From Bacteroidota bacterium (GTDB taxonomy: Bacteria > Bacteroidota > Ignavibacteria > Ignavibacteriales > Melioribacteraceae), in contig JAHISP010000036.1 in assembly GCA_018818165.1 (NCBI GenBank), forward strand, positions 1 through 64,000: a stretch of DNA of 64,000 nucleotides, written 5' to 3'. The notes beneath the pieces are model-generated. The model saw only the letters and a list, made by a program, of their open reading frames with translations, ran no database searches and was not told where the DNA came from. The translations under genes and the position numbers were made by a program. Position 1 is the first letter of the stretch, and the number at the start of each line of letters is the position of its first letter. Below are positions 8,883 through 18,228 of the stretch, one piece after another.

Positions 8883-11132
8883 TTATAAATTTACATTAAT
8901 TTTGATACCAAATGCTGCAGATTCATTAACCCACATAACTCTTGACGGATAATTGTATCTTTCACCGGTTGAATATGAATAACGTTTACTACCCAGTAAA
9001 TTAATACAATACAGAGAAATGGTGGAATTAAATTGAGGGAAATATTTAGAAATAGATAAATTTAATTTCACATCGGTACCAGCGAAGTTTTCATCATCTA
9101 ACTTGTCATTAAGAATTTCCCATGCTGAATTATTATTACCATACTTAGCGATATACATTAATTGTACATCCTCATATCCATCCCATTTCCAAAAAAATTG
9201 TCCATCCGCATGCAAAGTTATTTGATACGGCAGTTCAACATTAGCGAACAGTTTGGTAGAATGATTTGCCCAATTATTAAGATCATTTCCTGTGCTTACT
9301 AATCCATTAAAATTATAATCGGCATAACTAATTCCTTGCGAAGTAATTCCGGTTGCGTTTTCCCAACTAATCTGTTTTACATACGAATGATTGATACCGT
9401 ATGTCGCTTTTTCAAATTTGAATTTCGCTTCAACTTCAGCAGTGAAATATTCTAAATTTCCAATTGGCTTCGTTTCACCTTTGATTGTGGCGGGATCATA
9501 AACAAAGCCCAGCATTTCACCCCAGTTATAAGACGCTGATACATTTATTAAACAGTACCCCATTGGCAAAGTACTGTACATTAATTCAATACAGTCCAGC
9601 ATTTCCGGATTTGCTTTGGTGTTATATAAATGTTCTTTATACAATTCTTCGGCAGTATTCATGCGAACAGACCGCTGCCATATTAATTTGATTATATTGT
9701 TTTTTTCAACCTCCGATATTATTCCTATTCTGGGCGAAAAGAAATATTTCGAATAGTTGTTCTTATCCATCCGGGCAGAAAGTAATAGATTGGCTAAAGG
9801 GTGGAATTCAAAATTACATTCGCTGAAAACAGATATTGTATTTGTGTTAAATCCATCAGCAATAATATCTTCAATATATCTGCCGTCAGGAATTTTGTAA
9901 TCGTTGGAAAGCATATACATTTTATTATTGCCCCATCCCGGACCATATATGTTGTACGAATAACTTGCACCTAAAGCATACTTATACTTTTCATCCCTCT
10001 GTGAGATGTTAATTATGCTACTCAAAAAGATTTCTGATTCAGAGAAGGCAGAAACAATATTTCCCGCGCCATGAGGGCTGTTAAAACCGCCTTCGTCATA
10101 ATGAAGTAACGGTTTTGTTACCCAATAATTGTAATGATTTTCCGACTTATAACTGATATTAGATTTAAGTGAAATGTTTTCACTAAATGAGTGATTGTTT
10201 TCCAGAACGCCTACAATTCCTTTCTGTCCAGTAAACCAAACCGGAACTTTTTCACCTGCAGCGAGTGTCATCTTTTGACGAAACAGCGCCGGCTGATCTG
10301 AATTAGTATATCTTGCCCAAACACGCCACTCATCAAAAAAATTCATATCAAAATGTAGTTTTATCTGAGGTTTTCCCAAGTTGTCTCCAAATATTGGCAT
10401 AACGCCATTTCCATCAGAAGTATTTAAATATCCTGCGGTACCAGTATTTTGATCTACTGCAAAATAATCAGCATTTTTATAACCATCGGTATAGCGTAAA
10501 CTTCCATGGACAAAGAGGTTAAAATCTTTTCTTGTAAATCCTAAACTTGCATAACCTCCTTTAGAGTTGTACGCAAAATTATCTTCAACTCCAATTGATA
10601 CTCCGTTAGAAGTTGTGGCAGTTTTTGTAATGATGTTTATTATCCCAACAATTGCGCCGGGTCCGTATGTTACCGAACCGGGACCTCTTATGATTTCAAT
10701 TCGTTCGATGTCATTTAAATCCCAGTTACTAAGCTCAAGCTCTGCGCCTTGCATGCCTTTTTGATTCATATTTTTACCGTTAACCAGCATTAGGAATTTA
10801 TAATTTCTATCAATAATAACGCCTCTGATTCCAATCCTTGGGGATGTATGATTCAACCAAATTGCGCCTGGTACATAAATTTCAATAAGGTCGGCAATGT
10901 TTCGAGCGGGAGTTACAGCGATATCTTCTGTGGTTATTGTTGTTAACGATACGGGTATTTTTAATTTAGTTAATGTTGTTAATGAGCCTGTAACGACCTT
11001 AGCATTCATCAACTCCTCAATGGTCATTCCTTCTATCGTTTTTCCCTGAGCATATATACAAATAGGTAGTACTGATAGGAGAAATATTAATGCAAGTATA
11101 GCCTTTAACATAGGGGCAAATTGTTTTTTCAT
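8883..11132 (-). CDS. TonB-dependent outer-membrane receptor
   Basis: A 749-residue receptor from the preferred start. The frame is open to 11,216, but the ATG at 11,132 has a strong AGAAGGAG site and gives a clean signal peptide (KKQFAPMLKAILALIFLL, cleaved near YAQG). The mature N terminus reads KTIEGMTIEELM, a short motif shared with the second receptor. The plug follows with LMLVNGKNM, ERIEIIRGPGSVTYGPGA and GIINIITK, then a long barrel ending in a beta strand with terminal INVNL. The substrate cannot be read from sequence. Position between two YfiR-like genes suggests that it reports on, or feeds, the same signalling unit. No iron-box or cobalamin element was recognised upstream. Confidence 0.85.
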   Translation of the reverse strand: MKKQFAPMLKAILALIFLLSVLPICIYAQGKTIEGMTIEELMNAKVVTGSLTTLTKLKIPVSLTTITTEDIAVTPARNIADLIEIYVPGAIWLNHTSPRIGIRGVIIDRNYKFLMLVNGKNMNQKGMQGAELELSNWDLNDIERIEIIRGPGSVTYGPGAIVGIINIITKTATTSNGVSIGVEDNFAYNSKGGYASLGFTRKDFNLFVHGSLRYTDGYKNADYFAVDQNTGTAGYLNTSDGNGVMPIFGDNLGKPQIKLHFDMNFFDEWRVWARYTNSDQPALFRQKMTLAAGEKVPVWFTGQKGIVGVLENNHSFSENISLKSNISYKSENHYNYWVTKPLLHYDEGGFNSPHGAGNIVSAFSESEIFLSSIINISQRDEKYKYALGASYSYNIYGPGWGNNKMYMLSNDYKIPDGRYIEDIIADGFNTNTISVFSECNFEFHPLANLLLSARMDKNNYSKYFFSPRIGIISEVEKNNIIKLIWQRSVRMNTAEELYKEHLYNTKANPEMLDCIELMYSTLPMGYCLINVSASYNWGEMLGFVYDPATIKGETKPIGNLEYFTAEVEAKFKFEKATYGINHSYVKQISWENATGITSQGISYADYNFNGLVSTGNDLNNWANHSTKLFANVELPYQITLHADGQFFWKWDGYEDVQLMYIAKYGNNNSAWEILNDKLDDENFAGTDVKLNLSISKYFPQFNSTISLYCINLLGSKRYSYSTGERYNYPSRVMWVNESAAFGIKINVNL

Positions 11133-11389
11133 TTTATCATCTCCTTCTACTATAATATTTAGAAAGTTCATTTTCATTATATTTTCCGTTTTCCACATGG
11201 TGCCTTTATACAACATTATTCTTCACTATTTATATAACACTTTTTTTACAATATAATCCAATTATATTTTTACTTACAATTCTCATTTTATTAAACTAAT
11301 GTGGTTTATGATAATCCTTATAAAACCTATTCCTAAAGTGATAAGAATATTATTAATTATACAAGAAAGTTTGAGGAGCTTTTTCATTA

Positions 11390-11938
11390 TTAATTCTCCT
11401 CTGTATTTACAACTTTTGAGAGATTAAGCAGCAAGCTGCTAACATACAAACCAGAATCTTGTACTGCTTTTTTATTTATTTCAAAACTTATATGGTCGTT
11501 TTCAAAAAACAGAGTTATTAGAACTCCATTTTTGGCAAATCTTTTGTAATCGGTAATTGTAAGGATTGGCTTTTTCTTTGTATAAGATAATATTTTGTTT
11601 ATTCGGTAATGTTCTGATTTTGGGATAAATAGAATATTACAATCATCAATTTCATTAACAGTTGAAATATATTGTATTTCAACTTTTTTGCCCTTTATGC
11701 TTACTTGAGAATACATTTTTTCAAGTACAGATTCAAAAGGATTTTCACCCATTACTGTAATAACAAAAGGTTTACTCACATCTTCCATCTTAACTTCAGC
11801 CGGCCAGTCAATAAAGCGGGTGAACTTCTCTAAAAAACCTGCTTTCACTTCGTACTCATCAAATATAGCTGTTTGAGCAAAAAGACAAAGCGGCATAAAG
11901 AAAATAAACAATGTTAGTATAATATTTTTTATAACCAT
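11390..11938 (-). CDS. Second YfiR-like periplasmic protein (DUF4154)
   Basis: This 182-residue paralogue of the 8,276-8,848 product has the same landmarks: a signal peptide ending LFAQ, EVKAGFLEKFTRFIDWPAE near the mature start, CNILFIPKSE in the middle and INKKAVQDSGLYVSSLLLNLSK at the end. The two are clearly homologous along their whole length but well diverged, so the duplication is not recent. It sits between two TonB receptor genes, 75 bp after the upstream one, giving a receptor-YfiR-receptor-YfiR-kinase order. A role as a periplasmic modulator is inferred from family knowledge. About 250 bp separate its stop from the next receptor start, so that receptor may have its own promoter. 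Confidence 0.82.
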   Translation of the reverse strand: MVIKNIILTLFIFFMPLCLFAQTAIFDEYEVKAGFLEKFTRFIDWPAEVKMEDVSKPFVITVMGENPFESVLEKMYSQVSIKGKKVEIQYISTVNEIDDCNILFIPKSEHYRINKILSYTKKKPILTITDYKRFAKNGVLITLFFENDHISFEINKKAVQDSGLYVSSLLLNLSKVVNTEEN

Positions 11939-12013
11939 AAGCCTTAACTCGTCATTTGAAAATCAGTAAAAAATTTACAAAAGTGCAAACAACTATCATC
12001 ATTTTACTGCTAC

Positions 12014-14116
12014 TTAAAAATTAATTGTACCTTTTATATAAAAACTTCTCCCCTCTTCTAAATAACGGCTGGGATTCGATCCTCTGACATCAGGATAAAG
12101 GTTTTCCGTATCAAACAAATTATAGATGGAAAACGAAAAATCAATCTCCGGGAATGTTGGAAAATTTATCTGGTGCGCCAGGAATGTTAAATTGAAAGAC
12201 TTATACTCCGGAATAGTGATCTTAATTTCGTTAAAATCCTTATCCAGAGCGTAGCCCTTAATTTTATCTGTGTACTTTCCCTGAAAGCTTAAAGATAATT
12301 TTTCTGTTATGTTGAAAATAAAACCAAATCCCAATTTGTTTTTCGCAATTTCCATGAAGTCAGGATCATCTGGATTGCGTTCATAATTATACCAGATATA
12401 TCCACGCAAATTGTTATACTGCCATTTTACCATGCTTTCAAATCCATCTACATTTTTAGTGCCTCCGTTAACAATAATATCTTCTATACCCGGGGCTTCT
12501 TCGATAATTCTGGAAGCATGATTCTGATAGTAAACTAATTGTCCGACAATATTCTCTACAGGGTTAAAATGAAGTGATAACTCCCATGTATTTATTTCAG
12601 TGGGATGCAGATCGGGATTCTCAGAAAATTCGAACATTGTAGGTTCACGGAATGCCTCTCCATATAGTGCTTTTACCGCAAAACCTTGTACTAATTTAAA
12701 ATAAAAACCGCTTCTTATATTTGTTATACTTCCGTAAATATTATGATGGTCATATCTGCCGCCTAAAGTTATCTGAAGTTTATCATCAAGAAAAGAATGT
12801 TGATCCTGCAGGTAGAAATATGTTTTATTCTGATCCAGGAATGGATTCAAATTAGAAAAATAACCTTTAGGTGGAAATAGATATCTACCCACAATCGGTT
12901 TACCTAAAGTGCTGTCTGTGTTACTTAAACCTGTAAAAGCAGGTTCGCCAATATTTACATTATAATAACCAAAACCGACTATCAGATAATTGGGGATACT
13001 CTCCGGCGTATAATCCAGTTGAACGTTTATTGTGTGTGATTTGCAATCTTCAATATTAAATACACCAAGGTAGGGAGGATTATCACCCTCATCTTCCCGA
13101 TTTTGAAAACGAATAAAATCATTTTCATCTTCGCGTAAAGCATCAACTGCTAATTTTAGGGGGAAAGAATCGAACTTCTTCTCAAACCTTAAATAAGTCA
13201 AAATTTGTTCGGAAATGTAACTAAAATTAGTATAAGAGATTTCTGGACTTTCAATTCCACCACCGTCTTCATCTCTTAAATAATACGTACCTGCCATGAT
13301 ATTTGTGTTATTATTAATAGAATAATTCAAATCAATATTTGCATTATATGCCTTGTTGTTATCTCTATATGGATTTCCATTGTCGAGCATTTCATTTCTT
13401 AACTGCCTGTTATCCTCGGTATATTGTGCAGTTCTAACAAATTTAGTAAAATCAGGTCCGTTCTGATTAAAAATAGTTCCGTTAAGAGTAATACCCAAAT
13501 TCTTCTTTTGGGTGATTACATTGAAACTGAATTGCTTACTATCTAATACCTTATCCACACTTCCCAGGGCGAAAGAAAAATCTGAATGCTCTTTTGTATT
13601 ATTACTGTTTTTTGTAATAATATTAATCACACCAGTATAAGCATCTGCCCCATATAAGGCCGAAGCCGGTCCCTGGATTATTTCAATCTGCTTCACATTG
13701 TTTAAAGTGTATTGAGATGCAATATATGATTCCCCTGACCATAACTTATTTACCTGGCGCCCATTAATTAATATTTTTGTCTGTGACCAGTTTTCCGCAA
13801 AGCCTCGCTGCCCGCCCTGGAGGTTAGAATGCGCATTAACGTATTCAATTCCTGGAAGATTCTGCAAAACATCTTTCAGATCGCGGTAGCCGTATTGTTT
13901 AATATCCTCTTCGGTAATTACATAGATTGTGGCAGGAGCTTCGACCAACTTTTGCATCCTATTAGAAGCGGTAATAACTTCAAGGTCCATCAATTCTTGA
14001 AAAGTCATTTCATCTAACGTTTTTTCCTGGGCTGAGAAATCATTTGGAAATACAGACAGAAGAAATATCAATATAAAGATAGTATTAATTACTATACTAC
14101 AATTTTTCGATTTCAT
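12014..14116 (-). CDS. TonB-dependent outer-membrane receptor
   Basis: A 700-residue receptor with a signal peptide ending near FSAQ. The mature start EKTLDEMTFQELMDLEVITAS closely parallels the other receptor. A well-formed plug follows (APATIYVITEEDI, LPGIEYVN, ILINGRQVN, IEIIQGPASALYGADA, GVINIITK), and the barrel closes with terminal F in IKGTINF. The barrel contains the FREPT and NPDLHPTEI motifs typical of siderophore- or cobalamin-type receptors. The start is fixed by AGAAGGAG six bases upstream. Uptake of a corrinoid would fit the nearby corrinoid enzymes, but this is only a guess. No cobalamin riboswitch signature is visible in the 195 bp upstream. Confidence 0.85.
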   Translation of the reverse strand: MKSKNCSIVINTIFILIFLLSVFPNDFSAQEKTLDEMTFQELMDLEVITASNRMQKLVEAPATIYVITEEDIKQYGYRDLKDVLQNLPGIEYVNAHSNLQGGQRGFAENWSQTKILINGRQVNKLWSGESYIASQYTLNNVKQIEIIQGPASALYGADAYTGVINIITKNSNNTKEHSDFSFALGSVDKVLDSKQFSFNVITQKKNLGITLNGTIFNQNGPDFTKFVRTAQYTEDNRQLRNEMLDNGNPYRDNNKAYNANIDLNYSINNNTNIMAGTYYLRDEDGGGIESPEISYTNFSYISEQILTYLRFEKKFDSFPLKLAVDALREDENDFIRFQNREDEGDNPPYLGVFNIEDCKSHTINVQLDYTPESIPNYLIVGFGYYNVNIGEPAFTGLSNTDSTLGKPIVGRYLFPPKGYFSNLNPFLDQNKTYFYLQDQHSFLDDKLQITLGGRYDHHNIYGSITNIRSGFYFKLVQGFAVKALYGEAFREPTMFEFSENPDLHPTEINTWELSLHFNPVENIVGQLVYYQNHASRIIEEAPGIEDIIVNGGTKNVDGFESMVKWQYNNLRGYIWYNYERNPDDPDFMEIAKNKLGFGFIFNITEKLSLSFQGKYTDKIKGYALDKDFNEIKITIPEYKSFNLTFLAHQINFPTFPEIDFSFSIYNLFDTENLYPDVRGSNPSRYLEEGRSFYIKGTINF

Positions 14117-14311
14117 TGCATCATCTCCTTCTTAAAAAATATTTAATAATAGATTTTTAAATAATTTTCGCGTACCACATAGTCTTTTTCTTAAAACTCA
14201 TTTTCTCATAAATAAACAAAATATATTAGTAATACAACTAAATCAAAAATAAAAGGTGTACTAACTCTCATTTTGTTTGTTTCAACATTCACAAAAGCCA
14301 AATTGCTATTT

Positions 14312-15952
14312 CTATATTGGTATATCATACTTATTTGGTTTTCCTTCTTTTTCAAGAAGGATATTAATTTCTTTTTTTAATTCAATCATTTTATCTTCTC
14401 TGCCTATCATGAGTTTATTAAAATTATTTATTTCATCCAACTGTTCTTTCAGTTCTGCTTCCGCTCGTTTGCGGTCGGTAATATCACGCGCTAAAGCCAA
14501 GTTATAACCTTTGTTATTGTATACAAAATAATTGGCGTTAACCTCAACGGGAAAAATACGTCCATCTTTTGCTTTGTGTCTACCTTCGAAAGTAAACGAA
14601 CACTTAGTTTTAAGTTCCTCCCAATGGCTTGACCACCGACTAATTGGATAGTCTGGATCAATATCATAAACACTCAATTCTAGTAATTCATCACGAGAGT
14701 ATTCCAATATACGGCAGGCATCTTCATTTACATAGTGGAATCGGGCATGTTCATCAATCAGAAATACCGTCTCGCGAACATGGTTTAATGCGAAGTTCAT
14801 AATAGCAATGTTTTGCTCTGCCTTTATATGTTCGGTAATATCGGTAAAGGTTATAATTACTTGCGTTAATTTATTATCATCGCTAAAAACAGGATCTCCA
14901 TTTACTAATACCCAAACATCATTTTCATTGTTAGATCGATGCACTCTAACAACAAGGTTTCTTAAAGGTTGGCGTGTGGTCAGAATCCGATTAACCGGAT
15001 ATTCTTCAAGAGGCATAATCGTTCCATCTTCACGAGAGAAATGCCAATCGGGATCAATTGCCTTCTTTCCTAAAAGTTGATCTTCAGTAAGTCCAAGCAG
15101 TTTTTCCGCTGCTGCATTGCATGTTAATATTTGTGTATCAGAACCATGCACAACAACTGCCGACTGAATTTTCTGAATGAGTGTTCTATATTTTATTTCG
15201 CTCATTTTTACAATACTATTTTGATCATCAACAAGCTGCATAGTTTTATTAAACACTTCACTTACAACTCCAACTTCATTATCGGTAATAATAGGAATGG
15301 GAATGTTTTCTTGCTTAAGACCAAATTGTTCTGCACCTGTAAGTAATAATTTAAGTTGTTTAAGTACCACTCGGGAAAGAACGATTGCGAACAATGTGCC
15401 AATAAATATTGCCACTAATGTATAAAACACACCTGTACGATTCACATATTCAATATGTATACGATTTTCAGCAAGATTTTCTGCAATACGTGCCCAGCCT
15501 AAGAATGTATTGTGCACAATTATCGGTACAGCAGTTTCAATATTTTCTTCAGACGAAATGAGATTTGTTGTTTTATGTGGACCACTAAGCAATGCAATAC
15601 TTACTGAATCGTTTAAATACAATCCAATCTTACTTTTATCTGTATGGCTTAAAACAAGTCCATTTTTATTAATTATCATTGCATAACTGATTGAGTGATT
15701 TTTGGAAAATGTTTCCAGCACTTCCTGTAAACCAATGAGATCGTCAGTTCGTAAATATACTTCGGAACTTAATGCTAATACATTGGACTGAAATAAAGCA
15801 TCGCTATTAGCTTTTTCAAGTAAAAAATTCTTCTGGCGTTGTGTAAGATCATACACAAATATTGTCATCAATAATAAATGCACAAAAGCAACGCCTAGTA
15901 TAAGTTGGCGCTTTATTGACTTACCTACAATCCATTTGAAGAATTTTGTCAT
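14312..15952 (-). CDS. Membrane sensor with HAMP and two PAS domains, no kinase
   Basis: This 546-residue protein has membrane helices at about 18-38 and 185-205 around a periplasmic domain of roughly 145 residues. A HAMP linker and two PAS domains follow (about 265-385 and 390-510). The protein then ends in a charged helix with NFNKLMIGREDKMIELKKE. There is no HisKA, ATPase, GGDEF, EAL or methyl-accepting segment. The same tail closes two other kinase-less sensors in this gene run. The start overlaps the stop of the PhnD-like lipoprotein gene by one base, so the periplasmic domain probably reads the state of that binding protein. How the signal leaves the protein is unknown; contact with a separate kinase through PAS or tail helices is one option. 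Confidence 0.8.
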   Translation of the reverse strand: MTKFFKWIVGKSIKRQLILGVAFVHLLLMTIFVYDLTQRQKNFLLEKANSDALFQSNVLALSSEVYLRTDDLIGLQEVLETFSKNHSISYAMIINKNGLVLSHTDKSKIGLYLNDSVSIALLSGPHKTTNLISSEENIETAVPIIVHNTFLGWARIAENLAENRIHIEYVNRTGVFYTLVAIFIGTLFAIVLSRVVLKQLKLLLTGAEQFGLKQENIPIPIITDNEVGVVSEVFNKTMQLVDDQNSIVKMSEIKYRTLIQKIQSAVVVHGSDTQILTCNAAAEKLLGLTEDQLLGKKAIDPDWHFSREDGTIMPLEEYPVNRILTTRQPLRNLVVRVHRSNNENDVWVLVNGDPVFSDDNKLTQVIITFTDITEHIKAEQNIAIMNFALNHVRETVFLIDEHARFHYVNEDACRILEYSRDELLELSVYDIDPDYPISRWSSHWEELKTKCSFTFEGRHKAKDGRIFPVEVNANYFVYNNKGYNLALARDITDRKRAEAELKEQLDEINNFNKLMIGREDKMIELKKEINILLEKEGKPNKYDIPI

Positions 15953-16890
15953 TATTTATTTTCTCCCATGCCTGGTAACAACCCGAATAGATTTTTATAC
16001 TTTTGCAAAAAAGCGTTAACACGTAAAGAATATTCATGCTGGGTTATTGCCTCAAAGCATGATAGATTAATTCGCTTCAAAATATCTTTACCTTCAGAAC
16101 TTTTTTGCAAATTGACTAATATATCAGAAAAGATTTTTACATGATTTACCGGCACATCATTGCGAGCAACCAAACCGTTATTAATTAGGGGTACAGTCTG
16201 CCATTTTACTACAAGTGAATTTCCCACATCTGGGTGTGCTTCAATAAACGATTCCCATGGTGGAGCCCATGTGCAGCCTGCTTTTGTTTTGCCAACATAA
16301 ACATTCATAATAGATGATTCCTGCGAGCCAACATAGAGGCAATCTGCATCCTTTTCTACATCCAACCCGTTTGTCTTAAGAAAATATTTTGGCATCATGG
16401 AAGCGGCAAGCGCTGTTGCCGATGGAAAACTTATTGCAGCACCTCGTAAATCTTTAATCGAATTAATATTACTATCTTTACGAACCACGATTATTCCGCG
16501 AAACTGATCGTCGTCGCCCATCTTTCCGAAAATGGTATAACCATAATCTATCGACCAACAACTCTGATACGGATTAGGTAATGCAAAATGGAATTTCCGG
16601 TTTTTAAGTTTCTCTTCGAAGTGAGCATAATCGTGTGAAGCCTCAAGGCGAATAGAAAATTCTTTTGTGTTTTTATTGATATAATCTACTAAGGGTTGAT
16701 AAACTTCGAAAAAATGACGAGAATTATGCAATGGGTGTACTGCAAAAATATATTCAACTGCATTGTTTTGTATTGATGATTTCCTACCGAAGTTAGGCGA
16801 GTAGTCTTGTTTCTCTTGCTTCGTACAACCTAAATTTATTGCGATGGTTGTAATTAAAACAAATTTAAAAACAATCAAAAAGTACTTCAT
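15952..16890 (-). CDS. PhnD-like substrate-binding lipoprotein
   Basis: A 312-residue phosphate/phosphonate-type periplasmic binding protein, anchored as a lipoprotein through the lipobox INLGC. PhnD-family landmarks are present: FAVHPLHN at the start, a KFHFALPNPYQS stretch, DLRGAAISFPS and a late GLVARNDVP. The frame is open to 16,920, but the ATG at 16,890 follows AAGGAG at correct spacing. No ABC permease or ATPase gene is nearby. The next gene is a membrane PAS sensor joined by a TAATG overlap. This argues for a sensing rather than a transport role (inference). The ligand is unknown, since this family also binds phosphite, sulfonates and organic ions. Confidence 0.8.
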   Translation of the reverse strand: MKYFLIVFKFVLITTIAINLGCTKQEKQDYSPNFGRKSSIQNNAVEYIFAVHPLHNSRHFFEVYQPLVDYINKNTKEFSIRLEASHDYAHFEEKLKNRKFHFALPNPYQSCWSIDYGYTIFGKMGDDDQFRGIIVVRKDSNINSIKDLRGAAISFPSATALAASMMPKYFLKTNGLDVEKDADCLYVGSQESSIMNVYVGKTKAGCTWAPPWESFIEAHPDVGNSLVVKWQTVPLINNGLVARNDVPVNHVKIFSDILVNLQKSSEGKDILKRINLSCFEAITQHEYSLRVNAFLQKYKNLFGLLPGMGENK

Positions 16891-17231
16891 GATATAACTC
16901 CTTAAACCATTGCTATCCAAATAATTCCCAATACTTCGTATAGATATGCCTTAAATATACAAAAGCTGCACATACTATCTATGTAACGGCTCAACTTTCG
17001 AAAACACATTTTACTCCTTTATTGGCTTCTGCCAAATAAAAATAATTTATTTGAGCTGATGCTCATAACTTTTTAGTTAATTCTTTCCGCTAGTTAAAAC
17101 TCGCTGTAATTCAATATCAAAATTTCAATTATGTGGCTTTCATCTTTAGGATTTATTTTATTAAAATATTTTCCATTTTCCATCTCTAATTTTCCGTTTT
17201 CTATCTTTATAATTTCCCATTACCTACCGCG
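16891..17231. other. 340-bp intergenic stretch
   Basis: This separates the methyl-transfer block from the PhnD-sensor pair. I see no coding frame, no strong hairpin with a T-run and no recognisable riboswitch. It should contain the promoter for the PhnD-like gene, but I cannot place its boxes with confidence. Confidence 0.4.
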
Positions 17232-17414
17232 CTATATTGGTATATCATACTTTTTTGGTTTTCCTTCATTTTCAAGAAGAATGTTTATTTCTTTTTTCAA
17301 TGCTTCTTTGATAGTTACACCAGCAATATATTGCTGTATGAGAGCTTGTCTGCCGCCCATTGTAAGATATTTATAAGTATAAATTGTCATAATTTTTCTC
17401 TCATATAACTTCAC
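17232..17414 (-). CDS. Small ORF ending in the sensor tail motif
   Basis: A possible 60-residue product with a GTG start (AAAGGA upstream) or a 52-residue form from the internal ATG. Its last 22 residues, from LKKEINILLENEG to the DIPI end, nearly match the C terminus of the sensor at 14,312. The DNA match also covers the stop codon and a few following bases. The first 35 residues are unrelated to that sensor. It begins 28 bp after the DUF1638 gene and could be a translated small protein of that operon. It could equally be the relic of a third sensor gene lost by deletion. I cannot tell which. Confidence 0.35.
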   Translation of the reverse strand: MKLYERKIMTIYTYKYLTMGGRQALIQQYIAGVTIKEALKKEINILLENEGKPKKYDIPI

Positions 17415-17442
17415 ATTTTCCTTTTATAGAATATTTTGTTTA

Positions 17443-18228
17443 CTACTTTTCACTTGCATCGATTATATCACTCTTAATCATAAAATATTCTTTTACCGAA
17501 TTCCATGTTCGCAATAAAATATCAATTGTACCTTGCCTGATTTCAGTATTAAGCCCGGTAAGCTTAATAAATTCTTCAATATTATATTCCATTTCTTCCG
17601 GAGGCATTGTAGGATTAGTAATTAATAGTGCTCTTTTATATCGCTTGAACATGCTTTTTGCTGCTTTGATACTTTCACCGGGTAAGTTTTTATTTAGAAT
17701 TTTTCTCCAATTATATGTCCAACCTGGAATCATAAAAAAAGTGCCTGGTTCTTTACACTGCTCTGCATAGTAACAACTTCTTCCTCCAATTATTAATCCT
17801 ACACAGTCATCAACGGGATGTTCACCATCCATAGGTATAAATACAGGTACTTTTGCTTTAATTAGTTCTTCTGGATTATTGAGAGCGTTTCCGCACAAAC
17901 CATATCCCAGCAAAAATGCATCCACGTAGTGTGCAAGATTACGTGAGGTTTCAAGAATAGCTTTGCGCAGTATTTTTTTATTTCGGTGAAGTTCCAACTC
18001 AAGTACAACAACAACAACCTCCAGATTGTCCGAAGGTTCTTTACGGTAACTATTAAGATGAGGAATGCATTGAATTTGTTTTGAGTATTTTAATTCCAGA
18101 AGTTGGATTAACCGTGTAGAGTTGGAGTTTTCAATTATTGAAATTCTGCCTATCCCAGAATCTGTTCCCAAGATAAAAGCAAATTCTTGTGTTAAAATTT
18201 CGCACGTTATAATACCTAAAACAGCCAT
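17443..18228 (-). CDS. DUF1638 protein
   Basis: This 261-residue protein has the DUF1638 layout. It starts with a hydrophobic strand ending IITCEIL and carries LLGYGLCGNAL near the middle. A block DDCVGLIIGG then leads to a GTFFMIPGWTYNW segment. The biochemical function is unknown to me. The family is repeatedly found beside corrinoid-dependent methyltransferases in methanogens and anaerobic bacteria, and here it overlaps the RamA-type activase by one base (TAATG). A second, shorter member lies at the other end of the same block. A role in loading, activating or protecting the corrinoid protein would fit but is inference. It is longer than its paralogue because of a C-terminal domain of about 60 residues. 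Confidence 0.78.
   Translation of the reverse strand: MAVLGIITCEILTQEFAFILGTDSGIGRISIIENSNSTRLIQLLELKYSKQIQCIPHLNSYRKEPSDNLEVVVVVLELELHRNKKILRKAILETSRNLAHYVDAFLLGYGLCGNALNNPEELIKAKVPVFIPMDGEHPVDDCVGLIIGGRSCYYAEQCKEPGTFFMIPGWTYNWRKILNKNLPGESIKAAKSMFKRYKRALLITNPTMPPEEMEYNIEEFIKLTGLNTEIRQGTIDILLRTWNSVKEYFMIKSDIIDASEK

Noticed and set aside
15952-16890. Phosphonate ABC transport operon
   Set aside because: Only the binding protein is present; neighbours are a sensor and the methyl-transfer block, with no permease or ATPase.
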